DNA of 64,000 nucleotides from Pinibacter sp031553495. Lineage in GTDB: Bacteria > Bacteroidota > Bacteroidia > Chitinophagales > Chitinophagaceae. The notes below the pieces were generated by a model, which did not search any database, had not been told where the DNA came from, and saw nothing but the letters and a program-made list of their open reading frames with translations. The stretch spans positions 1 through 64,000 of the forward strand of contig JAVBLN010000011.1 in NCBI GenBank assembly GCA_031553495.1, written 5' to 3'. This document shows positions 25,555 through 33,381 of this stretch, piece by piece (the first letter of the stretch is position 1; the number at the start of each line of letters is the position of its first letter). The position numbers and the translations under genes were made by a program.

Positions 25555-26820
25555 ATGAAAGTTTTCAAATTTGGCGGTGCCAGTGTAAACAGTATAGACA
25601 GGATAAAAAATGCGGCGGATATTCTTCGCGGATATTCTGAAGAAAAAATTCTAATTGTTATATCCGCAATGGGCAAAACCACCAATGCCCTTGAAAAAGT
25701 AGCGGAAGCTTTTTACAGAAATGATAAAGAAAACGCCTTACAACTTTTTGCCGCTATTAAAGAGGAACATCAATCTATAGCACACCAACTAATGCCAGGT
25801 GCCGCTAATAATGCGGATGAACAGTTGCTTGATATATTTACGGAAGTGGAATGGCTGTTACACGATAATCCTGTGCGTAATTTCGATTACTATTACGATC
25901 AGATTGTTTGTTCCGGAGAGTTGTTATCTACGGCTATCATTAGCGCTTATTTAAACCATGTTTCAATTCGAAATTCCTGGATTGACGTCAGAGATGTTTT
26001 CAGAACGGACAATAATTTTCGTGATGCGAATATTGACTGGGCTATCACCGGGCAACAAATAACCAGCAGGATCCTGCCGCTTTTTAAAAAAAATAATTTT
26101 ATAATAACACAAGGTTTTATTGGCGCAACTGCAGATAATGAAAGCACTACGCTTGGTCGCGAGGGCAGCGATTATACCGCGGCGATTTTTGCCAATATGC
26201 TGAATGCCGAAAGTCAGACAATATGGAAAGACGTTGAAGGAGTGATGAATGCCGATCCCAAAACATTTCCTGCCGCACAACTCATACCAGAACTGAATTA
26301 TAAAGAAGTTATTGAAATGGCTTATTATGGAGCGCAGGTGATTCACCCAAAAACCATCAAGCCGCTTCATAATAAAAGTATTCCGTTACTTGTGAAATGC
26401 TTTTTGAATAAAGACCTTCCGGGAACAATTATTCACAACAGTAAAATAAATCATCTCCCTCCTATTATTGTAGTAAAAACCTCGCAGGTATTGTTGCAAC
26501 TGAACTCCAGGGATTTCTCTTTTGTGGGTGAACATGCCGTTGGCAAGCTATACCAGCTTTTTGAAACATTTAATATCAAACCCAATTTAACTCAGAACGG
26601 CGCTATAAGTTTTGTTTGCTGCCTTGACGACAAACCCGACAAACTCGAAAAGATCGCTTTGGCAGCTTCTGAAATATTTGATGTACAAATAAAAAAAGAA
26701 CTAACGTTATTGACTATACGCCATTACAATGATGAGATTTCAAATCAACTTACTGCAGGTAAAAAAATATTGTTAAAGCAACAATCTCCGGAAACCGTGC
26801 AGATAGTGGTGGAAGAATAA
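25555..26820 (+). CDS. lysC: Aspartate kinase, monofunctional
   Basis: 421 residues from the ATG at 25555, two codons after a possible GTG. It phosphorylates aspartate as the first step to lysine, threonine and methionine. The amino-acid-kinase fold is marked by MKVFKFGGASV at the start, GFIGA followed by TTLGREGSDYTAA, and WKDVEGVMNADPK. The last 130 residues are an ACT-like regulatory part (QLNSRDFSFVGEHAVGKLY). There is no fused homoserine dehydrogenase. It ends 27 nt from a convergent gene. Confidence 0.9.
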   Translation: MKVFKFGGASVNSIDRIKNAADILRGYSEEKILIVISAMGKTTNALEKVAEAFYRNDKENALQLFAAIKEEHQSIAHQLMPGAANNADEQLLDIFTEVEWLLHDNPVRNFDYYYDQIVCSGELLSTAIISAYLNHVSIRNSWIDVRDVFRTDNNFRDANIDWAITGQQITSRILPLFKKNNFIITQGFIGATADNESTTLGREGSDYTAAIFANMLNAESQTIWKDVEGVMNADPKTFPAAQLIPELNYKEVIEMAYYGAQVIHPKTIKPLHNKSIPLLVKCFLNKDLPGTIIHNSKINHLPPIIVVKTSQVLLQLNSRDFSFVGEHAVGKLYQLFETFNIKPNLTQNGAISFVCCLDDKPDKLEKIALAASEIFDVQIKKELTLLTIRHYNDEISNQLTAGKKILLKQQSPETVQIVVEE

Positions 26821-26847
26821 TGTGAAAATGTGAAAATAATTCAATAA

Positions 26848-27873
26848 TTAGAACTTGTACGAAATACTAATCACTACGCCAAAATCAAAATTGCTGGTGC
26901 CGGCAGGAGGTTTATTATCGAAGTTGGTATAAGGATTTATGTCGAGATAAAAATAACGGATCAACTGCCACGAAAATGTGGTGTTGCCATCCACACGCAC
27001 CCGGCCTTTGTCGGTAAGGCTTACATACATGGTTTGGTTAGTAGTGATTTGAATATCAGGATGCCGGAATTTGAAAAAATTAAATCTCAACATGGCGGGA
27101 ATTTCAAGCTGTACTGTGGTGGAAGAGTTCGCTTCGGTGCTTTTTTCCTGGTTTACTGCCAGGCCGCTAATTCCATAAAGCTGCCAGTTCTTTCGTACAA
27201 AAATTTTTTTCCCTGCCCCACCCATTTCCTGGAAGCGTCGAGCAATAGACAATTCCATATTGCGCTGATATTGCACAAGCCCGGCTATAAACCATGTAGA
27301 GCTGATATTATAGTTGGAGAAAAAAGAAATATTCTCCCTGTCAAATGAAAACTTTGAAGTATCAATGGAGTTAATGCTTGAAACAGACAATTCCGATTCG
27401 AACAATTGTGTAGGATACTGTACTGTTGAGCTTATGGTAAATTGCCCAAGCCTGCTGGATTTTGTATAACTCATTCCCAAAGAAAGATTTCCCGAAAGTC
27501 GTTTAAAAAAACTTTTTTCAAGCGAGATCAATAAACTTATATCGGTTAACGCGATCGTAATTTTTTTGTTATCATCTGCCAAAATTTCGGAATAATTGCT
27601 TTTTAGTGAGGGCTTTAAAATACCATAATAAATATCGTTGTTAACCGTTTCAATTCTAAACCTTTGAAAAGTAATAATCCGCTTTATTTTATACAGCTTT
27701 ACATTTTGCATTTTCAAATCAACATCATCAAAAGTTAATATACCCAGGCTTGCATTTTCAATCTTACCTATCAAAATTTGCCCGTTGCTCAAATAAACAG
27801 AATCTTTCTGGGCCATTGTTTGCAAATTGAAAAAAATCAGCAAAATGCAAATTGAAATTTTTATTGTACGCAT
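26848..27873 (-). CDS. Exported barrel protein (DUF481-like)
   Basis: 341 residues from the ATG at 27873, giving a signal peptide (MRTIKISICILLIFF to TMAQ). After it comes a small beta domain (about 25-110: KDSVYLSNGQILIGKI, IKRIITFQRFRIET), then an antiparallel barrel with alternating hydrophobic strands and a terminal aromatic (SISYKF), as in DUF481 outer-membrane proteins. The function is unknown. It is convergent with aspartate kinase. Confidence 0.65.
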   Translation of the reverse strand: MRTIKISICILLIFFNLQTMAQKDSVYLSNGQILIGKIENASLGILTFDDVDLKMQNVKLYKIKRIITFQRFRIETVNNDIYYGILKPSLKSNYSEILADDNKKITIALTDISLLISLEKSFFKRLSGNLSLGMSYTKSSRLGQFTISSTVQYPTQLFESELSVSSINSIDTSKFSFDRENISFFSNYNISSTWFIAGLVQYQRNMELSIARRFQEMGGAGKKIFVRKNWQLYGISGLAVNQEKSTEANSSTTVQLEIPAMLRFNFFKFRHPDIQITTNQTMYVSLTDKGRVRVDGNTTFSWQLIRYFYLDINPYTNFDNKPPAGTSNFDFGVVISISYKF

Positions 27874-28267
27874 TTTCAAAATGATAATTGAACAGGATAT
27901 TATAGGTAAATATATAATGTACAATGTCTATTGAAAATAGTACAGAAAATGAATTAAAAAAAATTTACTTCAGGAAAACTATTTAATAAATCTTTTGTTA
28001 GTAGAGAGATATCTATCTCATTCCTATGTAAACTTTAAGCATAGCAATATTTCTTTATTGCTGCAAAAGCCAGTACCAACGCTTGTGCAGCGAAATCTGC
28101 TATTCAACTAAAGTAATTAAGACACTAACAAAAAAAGATGCTATAAAGTTTGGCTAATACTGCACCATTAATCAGATATCCTACGCAAAAAATATTTTAT
28201 AGAAAAATCCAAAATCAATGTTTTACTAAAACTTTAAACAAATTTTCTATTCACAAAACAAAAATGT
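27874..28267. other. Divergent promoter region
   Basis: It separates the barrel gene (minus) and the DUF4136 gene (plus). It is AT-rich. A small hairpin AGCAATA/TATTGCT is at 28043-28062. It carries no core repeat, one of the few large gaps without one. No clear promoter match was seen. Confidence 0.5.
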
Positions 28268-28840
28268 ATGAAAAAGATCTTTCTGTTCTTTCTGATTACA
28301 ATTGTAACCGCGGCTATAATGCCATCATGTACACCAACAGTAAAGGTAACCAGCGATTACGATAAGAATGCCAACTTTCAGCAGTATAAAACATTTACCC
28401 TGGCAAATGTGGATGCTGAAAAACAATCTATAAGTCAGCTAAATCAAAATCGGATCAATAACGCGGTTACTGGTGAAATGATAAAAAAAGGTTTCCAACA
28501 AGTAAGCAGCAATGCGGATCTGGTTGTGAATGTAGCCACAATACTTAAAGACAAAAAATCAATAAGTTCTAACACTGATTACTACGGTTATGGAGGAGTG
28601 TACAGGCCATACATGTGGGGCGGCGGAATGGGAATGACCGGCTATACCACATACAATGTGCAGGATTACAAAGATGGGTCATTAATAATTGGCGTGGTTG
28701 ATGCAAAAACAAATCACCTTATATGGGAAGGCATTGGAAATAGTGAAATAGACAAACCTTTGAAAGATCCTGATGCGGAAATACCGGCTGCCATCTCAAA
28801 AATCATGGCCAATTTTCCGCCGGGAGCAATCAAAAAATAA
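28268..28840 (+). CDS. DUF4136 lipoprotein
   Basis: 190 residues. A lipoprotein signal with Cys21 (TAAIMPSC) leads into a DUF4136 domain (VTSDYDKNANFQQYKTFTLA, later GSLIIGVVDAKTNHLIWEGIGNSEI and IPAAISKIMANFPP). A Tyr/Gly-rich insertion sits at about 108-135. Members are envelope lipoproteins of unknown role. Confidence 0.85.
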   Translation: MKKIFLFFLITIVTAAIMPSCTPTVKVTSDYDKNANFQQYKTFTLANVDAEKQSISQLNQNRINNAVTGEMIKKGFQQVSSNADLVVNVATILKDKKSISSNTDYYGYGGVYRPYMWGGGMGMTGYTTYNVQDYKDGSLIIGVVDAKTNHLIWEGIGNSEIDKPLKDPDAEIPAAISKIMANFPPGAIKK

Positions 28841-28929
28841 TTAACCAATAAGCATCTGTGTTTTATAGTTACACTTTTTCGTATATGCTTATACGTGAAT
28901 AAGAAATTGTTACAGTAAATATTTTTTTT

Positions 28930-29000
28930 GGTACCGACGGCAGTATTTCATGGCATCATCGTTGCGTCGCATTTCGTTCATCTGTAGTATTTCATGGCAA
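28930..29000 (+). repeat. Core repeat, GCG subfamily, copy d
   Basis: A run of T, GGTACCGACGGCAGTATT, TCATGGCATCATCGTTGCGT, then the second direct repeat GTAGTATTTCATGGCAAC. It lies about 100 nt before an orphan transposase-like gene. Confidence 0.85.
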
Positions 29001-29100
29001 CATTGGGCTGCATAAAAAGAAACTGAAAAGAACTCAAACAGCTTCTAGATATATATTGCCGACTTATGAAATACAATTTGTTAACGAAAAAGCAAACTAT

Positions 29101-29400
29101 ATGCCTGCTAAAAAAAGAAAATTTACAGACGAACAAAAGTCCGATATTCTCCGCCAGGCAGAGGAGTCAGGCATTACGCAAGTGTTGCGGCAACATAATC
29201 TTTCATACAGTGTTTTTTATCGTTGGAAGGAACAGATGAAATCGCTTAAGTCCGAAAAAAGTTTGCCTGATACGCATTTGCAGATGACTATAAAAAAGCT
29301 TCTTGAAGAAAACGCGACACTGAAAAAAATAATAGCGGAACAAGCATTGAAAATTGAAATACAACAGGAAAAAATAAATAAGCACAACAAAAATAAATAA
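29101..29400 (+). CDS. Orphan OrfA-type HTH protein (IS3-like transposase N-part)
   Basis: 99 residues from the ATG at 29101. An open frame starts earlier at a TTG. MPAKKRKFTDEQKSDILRQAEESGITQVLRQHNLSYSVFYRWKEQMK is a transposase-type helix-turn-helix, followed by a coiled coil of Leu/Ile heptads (about 60-95), the standard form of OrfA in IS3-family elements. No OrfB (DDE catalytic) frame follows, and no terminal inverted repeats were recognised, so it is either an IS relic or a domesticated DNA-binding protein. It lies directly between a core repeat and the MoxR operon. Confidence 0.75.
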   Translation: MPAKKRKFTDEQKSDILRQAEESGITQVLRQHNLSYSVFYRWKEQMKSLKSEKSLPDTHLQMTIKKLLEENATLKKIIAEQALKIEIQQEKINKHNKNK

Positions 29401-29485
29401 CAAGAAAAATATTTTTATTCCGTAAAACACAGATTCTTTATTGAATATATTTTGGAGGTAGTTGATCTGTTATAAAACAATATCA

Positions 29486-30445
29486 ATGACAGTATTAGAA
29501 CAAGTAAAAGATTTGCGTTCACGCATACATGTATCCATAATAGGACAAGAAGACGTGGTGAACAAAATAATCATCGGATTATTAACAGATGGAAATATAT
29601 TGCTGGAAGGGCTTCCGGGACTCGCAAAAACAAGAGCCGTTAAAAGCCTGGCTAAAAATTTGGATTGCCGGTTAAGCCGCATACAATTTACTCCGGACTT
29701 GTTACCTTCCGATATAACAGGCACTGAAATATATCAGCCGGAGGCAGAAGAAAAATTTGTTTTCCAGCCCGGACCAATATTCAGCAATCTGGTACTGGCC
29801 GATGAAATAAATCGAGCTCCGGCAAAAGTGCAGGCCGCACTACTGGAAGCGATGGAAGAAAGACAAGTATCAGTAGCCGGAAAAACGCACAAAATGGAAC
29901 CATTGTTTATGGTACTGGCTACACAAAATCCGGTGGAACAAGAAGGCACTTATCCTTTGCCGGAAGCTCAACTTGACCGGTTTATAATGAAAATAGAAAT
30001 TGATTATCCAACCAGCGAAAATGAAAAAAACATAATGCGCCTTGTGCGTGAAGAATCGAAAGGGAATATTAGCCAAACGACTACCATACCGCAAAGTGTA
30101 ATTTTTGAAGCGCGAAAAGAAATTAATAATATACAGGTAGCAGAAGCAGCGGAAAAATATATAGTCGACATAGTAATTGCTACACGCAACGGCGAAAGTT
30201 TCAGTAACGACCTTGGAAGATGGATCAGCTATGGCGCCAGTCCGAGAGGCACTATCAGTATTGACAAATGCTCAAGAGCAGTTGCATGGCTCGATGGCAG
30301 AAATTACGTAACACCTGATGATATAAGATTTATAGTTCACGATGCGCTGAGACACCGGCTTATACTAAGCTATGAAGCTAATGCCGATGGCGCAACAGCC
30401 AATAATGTAATAGACCAACTTTTAAAAACAGTAGCAGTTAGTTAG
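29486..30445 (+). CDS. MoxR-family AAA+ ATPase
   Basis: 319 residues from the ATG at 29486. A TTG at 29462 preceded by GGAGG is possible but too close to it. Walker A is EGLPGLAKT (about 41-49), Walker B is LVLADE (102-107), sensor 1 is ATQNPVEQEGTYPLPEAQLDRF, and the C-terminal lid has SYGASPRG. MoxR ATPases act with VWA-domain proteins as chaperone-like machines. It is the first gene of the MoxR-DUF58-DUF4381-BatA-BatBC-BatD series on the plus strand. Confidence 0.92.
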   Translation: MTVLEQVKDLRSRIHVSIIGQEDVVNKIIIGLLTDGNILLEGLPGLAKTRAVKSLAKNLDCRLSRIQFTPDLLPSDITGTEIYQPEAEEKFVFQPGPIFSNLVLADEINRAPAKVQAALLEAMEERQVSVAGKTHKMEPLFMVLATQNPVEQEGTYPLPEAQLDRFIMKIEIDYPTSENEKNIMRLVREESKGNISQTTTIPQSVIFEARKEINNIQVAEAAEKYIVDIVIATRNGESFSNDLGRWISYGASPRGTISIDKCSRAVAWLDGRNYVTPDDIRFIVHDALRHRLILSYEANADGATANNVIDQLLKTVAVS

Positions 30446-30523
30446 TGTAGAATTGAGAATGCTTAAATTAAAAAGTACATAATAATTAACTAACTCTCTG
30501 ATCTCTGATTTCTAATATTCACT

Positions 30524-31477
30524 ATGCATCTTTTTAGAAAACATACAACACCAGCCTATCCATCTGAAGTGGTAACCACGCAGAAAGATCTAATGCGTTT
30601 TGAATACATCGTGCAGTCAAAAAACATATTGCCCTCCCACCCTGTTTATTCTATACTTGCCGGCAGGCATGCCTCTAAACTAAGAGGCCGAGGACTTGAC
30701 TTTGAAGAAGTGAGACATTATGTGGCGGGTGATGATGTCAGGAATATTGACTGGCGCGTAACTGCAAGAACCGGAGCTACTCATACAAAAGTTTTTAATG
30801 AAGAAAAGGAGCGCCCCACTTTTACCCTACTAGATCAGTGCGGTTATATGTTCTTTGGATCGAAGCGTTTTGTAAAATCAGTAACGGCGGCACATGCGGC
30901 AGCAATAAGCGCTTTTTATACGATCAAAAGAGGTGATCGTGCAGGTGGAATTATTTTCAACGAGAAAGAATATGATTATGTATCGCCCAAGCGCAGCAAA
31001 GCGTTAGTGCAACATTTCCTTCAGTTGATTGTACAAAAAAATCAACAACTGCCGCTACGAAAAACAATTGAAGCAAATACAAATAGGCTGAACGAAATGC
31101 TTAGGCGTACAAAGACGCTTATAACGCACGACTATGTAGTTTCTGTGATCAGCGATTTCTCAAATATTAATGATGAAACCAGGCAATTATTGAAAAGCCT
31201 TAGTTTTCATAATGATGTAATTCTAATACACGTCTATGACCTGTTTGATGAACAACTGCCTGATGGTAAATTGGTTTTGAGTGACGGCAAGCATCAGATA
31301 ACATGGCAAAACAGCAGAAAAAAATCTGGTGAAAAATACAAAGCGGATTTTAAAAATATGCAAAGCCGGTTGGCATATGAATTTCGTCATTACAGAATAC
31401 CAATAGTTTTTCTTAACACACATGAAACTGTCGAGGACCAGGTAATGGATTTCTTTGGAAAAGTGTATAAGAAGTGA
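30524..31477 (+). CDS. DUF58 protein of the MoxR/Bat operon
   Basis: 317 residues with no membrane helix. The DUF58 signature is clear: GRGLDFEEVRHYVAGDDVRNIDWRVTARTGATHTKVFNEEKERP. The remainder resembles a degenerate VWA fold (FTLLDQC, VVSVISDFSNIN). It probably works with the MoxR ATPase. The 78-nt gap before it contains CTGATCTCTGATTTC units right up to the start codon, so these lie in the leader if the operon is read through. Confidence 0.88.
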   Translation: MHLFRKHTTPAYPSEVVTTQKDLMRFEYIVQSKNILPSHPVYSILAGRHASKLRGRGLDFEEVRHYVAGDDVRNIDWRVTARTGATHTKVFNEEKERPTFTLLDQCGYMFFGSKRFVKSVTAAHAAAISAFYTIKRGDRAGGIIFNEKEYDYVSPKRSKALVQHFLQLIVQKNQQLPLRKTIEANTNRLNEMLRRTKTLITHDYVVSVISDFSNINDETRQLLKSLSFHNDVILIHVYDLFDEQLPDGKLVLSDGKHQITWQNSRKKSGEKYKADFKNMQSRLAYEFRHYRIPIVFLNTHETVEDQVMDFFGKVYKK

Positions 31478-31740
31478 GGGATTTGAAATTTGAGTTGCTT
31501 TACAATTGGCGGGCTGTGTATGGTATTGAGATTTTTTGGAGATGAATTGTAGTGTTACAATAAGATTTGAGATGCTTTATAATTGTTAGGCTGCATATGG
31601 TTTAGAGATTTTTTTGGGGACCGGCGGTAGTGCTACTATTAAGCATCGTTGTGTCACTCACTTGTACAGTAGTAATGCTATTGAGCAATAAGTAACATCA
31701 TTCGAACGAAAACTTTATTAATTATTAATTATTAATTAAA
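31478..31740. repeat. Degenerate tandem leader units plus core repeat inside the operon
   Basis: Two diverged copies of a 55-60-bp segment (31483-31542 and 31564-31619; both TTTGAG.TGCTTTA.AATTG, later GAGATTTTTT) lead into core copy 11. Then come ATTAATTATTAATTATTAA units (31713-31739), directly before the DUF4381 ATG. Confidence 0.7.
31620..31687 (+). repeat. Core repeat, GTG subfamily, copy 11
   Basis: Full copy, preceded by TTTTTTTGGGG. It lies within the MoxR/Bat operon. Confidence 0.9.
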
Positions 31741-32208
31741 ATGGATGATCCTGATTTTGGACAATTGATAGAGCCGGCACCGGTACCGTTCACTTTTGAC
31801 GCTCCGGGATGGTATGTGTTGGTAGTAATTATATTGCTTCTCCTATTAGCAATTGTATGGATTATCATTAGAAAATACAGAAGAAATAAGTATCGCAGAA
31901 CCGCTTTGGCTTATTTACAACAAATAGAAAAAAACAATATCGAGGATAATGACTACGCAAAACTAGTATACGAAACAAACATGCTGCTGAAACGAATAGC
32001 TATGGCTAAGTATGGCCGCACAACAACAGCAGCAATAAGAGGGAACGAATGGATCGATTATATAAACTCGAAATGGAGAAAAAATATGTTTAATAATGAA
32101 GATGTCGGTTTATTGAATAATACTATTTACGAATCCGAAGTGCCTTCGCCAGAAGTTACTTTGTCGTTTGTAAATAAATCAAAGAAATGGATTAAAAGTC
32201 ACGGATGA
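31741..32208 (+). CDS. DUF4381 membrane protein
   Basis: 155 residues: a short N-terminus, one strong membrane helix (about 27-48, WYVLVVIILLLLLAIVWIII), then a basic cytoplasmic region with LVYETNMLLKRIAMAKYGRTTTAAIRGNEWIDYIN. This matches DUF4381, a regular member of MoxR/Bat operons. It sits between the DUF58 and BatA genes, with repeat copies on both sides. Confidence 0.8.
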   Translation: MDDPDFGQLIEPAPVPFTFDAPGWYVLVVIILLLLLAIVWIIIRKYRRNKYRRTALAYLQQIEKNNIEDNDYAKLVYETNMLLKRIAMAKYGRTTTAAIRGNEWIDYINSKWRKNMFNNEDVGLLNNTIYESEVPSPEVTLSFVNKSKKWIKSHG

Positions 32209-32282
32209 GGATTGATAGCAGCAGAGAGTTAAGAGATTATAATAACTGCCGGAGTTTTGCACAATAAAGAACAAATGTTGAA

Positions 32283-32329
32283 GAGTGCGACGCAACGGCT
32301 GCCTAATAGTAGTAATGCTGCCGGGCTCA
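32283..32329 (-). repeat. Core repeat, GCG subfamily, copy e (partial)
   Basis: On the minus strand, CCCGGCAGCATTACTACT, then AGGCAGCCGTTGCGTCGCAC. The right half is missing. It is a hybrid of subfamily features, between DUF4381 and BatA. Confidence 0.7.
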
Positions 32330-32397
32330 AAAATAGAAATCAGCAATAAAAGAAGATATACTTACAATAACTGATCATTGTTAAATGACACAATACC

Positions 32398-33381
32398 ATG
32401 CACTTTGAAATTGCATATAAGTGGGTGTTCTTATTATTGCCATTACCGCTGATGTTGTACTGGATACTACCTGCAATGCGCAAACGAAGATCAGCATTAA
32501 TGGTGCCATTTTTTTATAGAACAGCGACCATATCAAATCAGCGACCTAAAAATAATTCATGGATTTCAAAAAGAAATATAGCAGCCTGGATCGGTTTAAT
32601 GCTTTGCTGGATATGCCTTTTAGGTGCGGCATCATCACCAAGATATGTGGGCAAACCAGCAAAGAAAACAAAAACAGTCAGGAGCTTTTTAATAGCCGCG
32701 GACATTTCATTCAGCATGGCTGAAACAGATTGGGTAATGGATGGAAAACGAATGAGCAGATGGGAAGCGGTAAAATATTTATTAAAGGATTTTATCAAAG
32801 AAAGAAAAAGCGACCAGATTGGTTTGGTTATGTTTGGAACACATGCCTATTTACAAGCGCCGTTGACAACAGATCTGCAAACAATCAACTGGCTGCTTGA
32901 TCAGACCGAAGTGGGAATGGCCGGACAAATGACAAGTATTGGAGAGGCTATAGCATTCAGTATAAAAGTATTTAAGGAAGATACCATAAAACAAAAAGTA
33001 ATGTTGCTGCTTACTGATGGAATTGATGACGGCAAAGATATTTCACCAATAGACGCGGCACAGGCAGCGAGGAAAGATTCTATTATTATTTATACGCTTG
33101 GTATAGGACAAGCCAAAGGAAGCGGCGGTTACGATCTTGATGAAAAAACGCTGAAAGACATCGCATACGTTACCAATGGAAAATATTTCAACGCAATGAA
33201 TGAAGGGCAAATGAAACAGGTGTACGCTGAGCTAAATAAAATGCAGCCCGTTGAGTATGAGGAAGAATCATACAAACCGGTAACACTGTTGTATATGTAT
33301 CCACTGGCAGTGGCTGTTGGCCTTGGTTTGTTGTTTCATTTAATAAATGGATTGATACATCTTTTTAGAAGACGTGAATGA
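32398..33381 (+). CDS. batA: BatA-type VWA protein
   Basis: 327 residues. Two N-terminal helices (about 5-25 and 60-80), a VWA domain with the metal-site motif DISFS (Asp102, Ser104, Ser106) and MLLLTDGIDDG, and a C-terminal helix (about 298-318). This is the standard Aerotolerance/BatA layout. It overlaps the next gene by 4 nt (ATGA), which shows translational coupling. Confidence 0.9.
   Translation: MHFEIAYKWVFLLLPLPLMLYWILPAMRKRRSALMVPFFYRTATISNQRPKNNSWISKRNIAAWIGLMLCWICLLGAASSPRYVGKPAKKTKTVRSFLIAADISFSMAETDWVMDGKRMSRWEAVKYLLKDFIKERKSDQIGLVMFGTHAYLQAPLTTDLQTINWLLDQTEVGMAGQMTSIGEAIAFSIKVFKEDTIKQKVMLLLTDGIDDGKDISPIDAAQAARKDSIIIYTLGIGQAKGSGGYDLDEKTLKDIAYVTNGKYFNAMNEGQMKQVYAELNKMQPVEYEEESYKPVTLLYMYPLAVAVGLGLLFHLINGLIHLFRRRE

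Noticed and set aside
29101..29400. Complete IS3 insertion sequence
   Set aside because: No OrfB frame, no frameshift partner and no inverted repeats were found around the OrfA-like gene.
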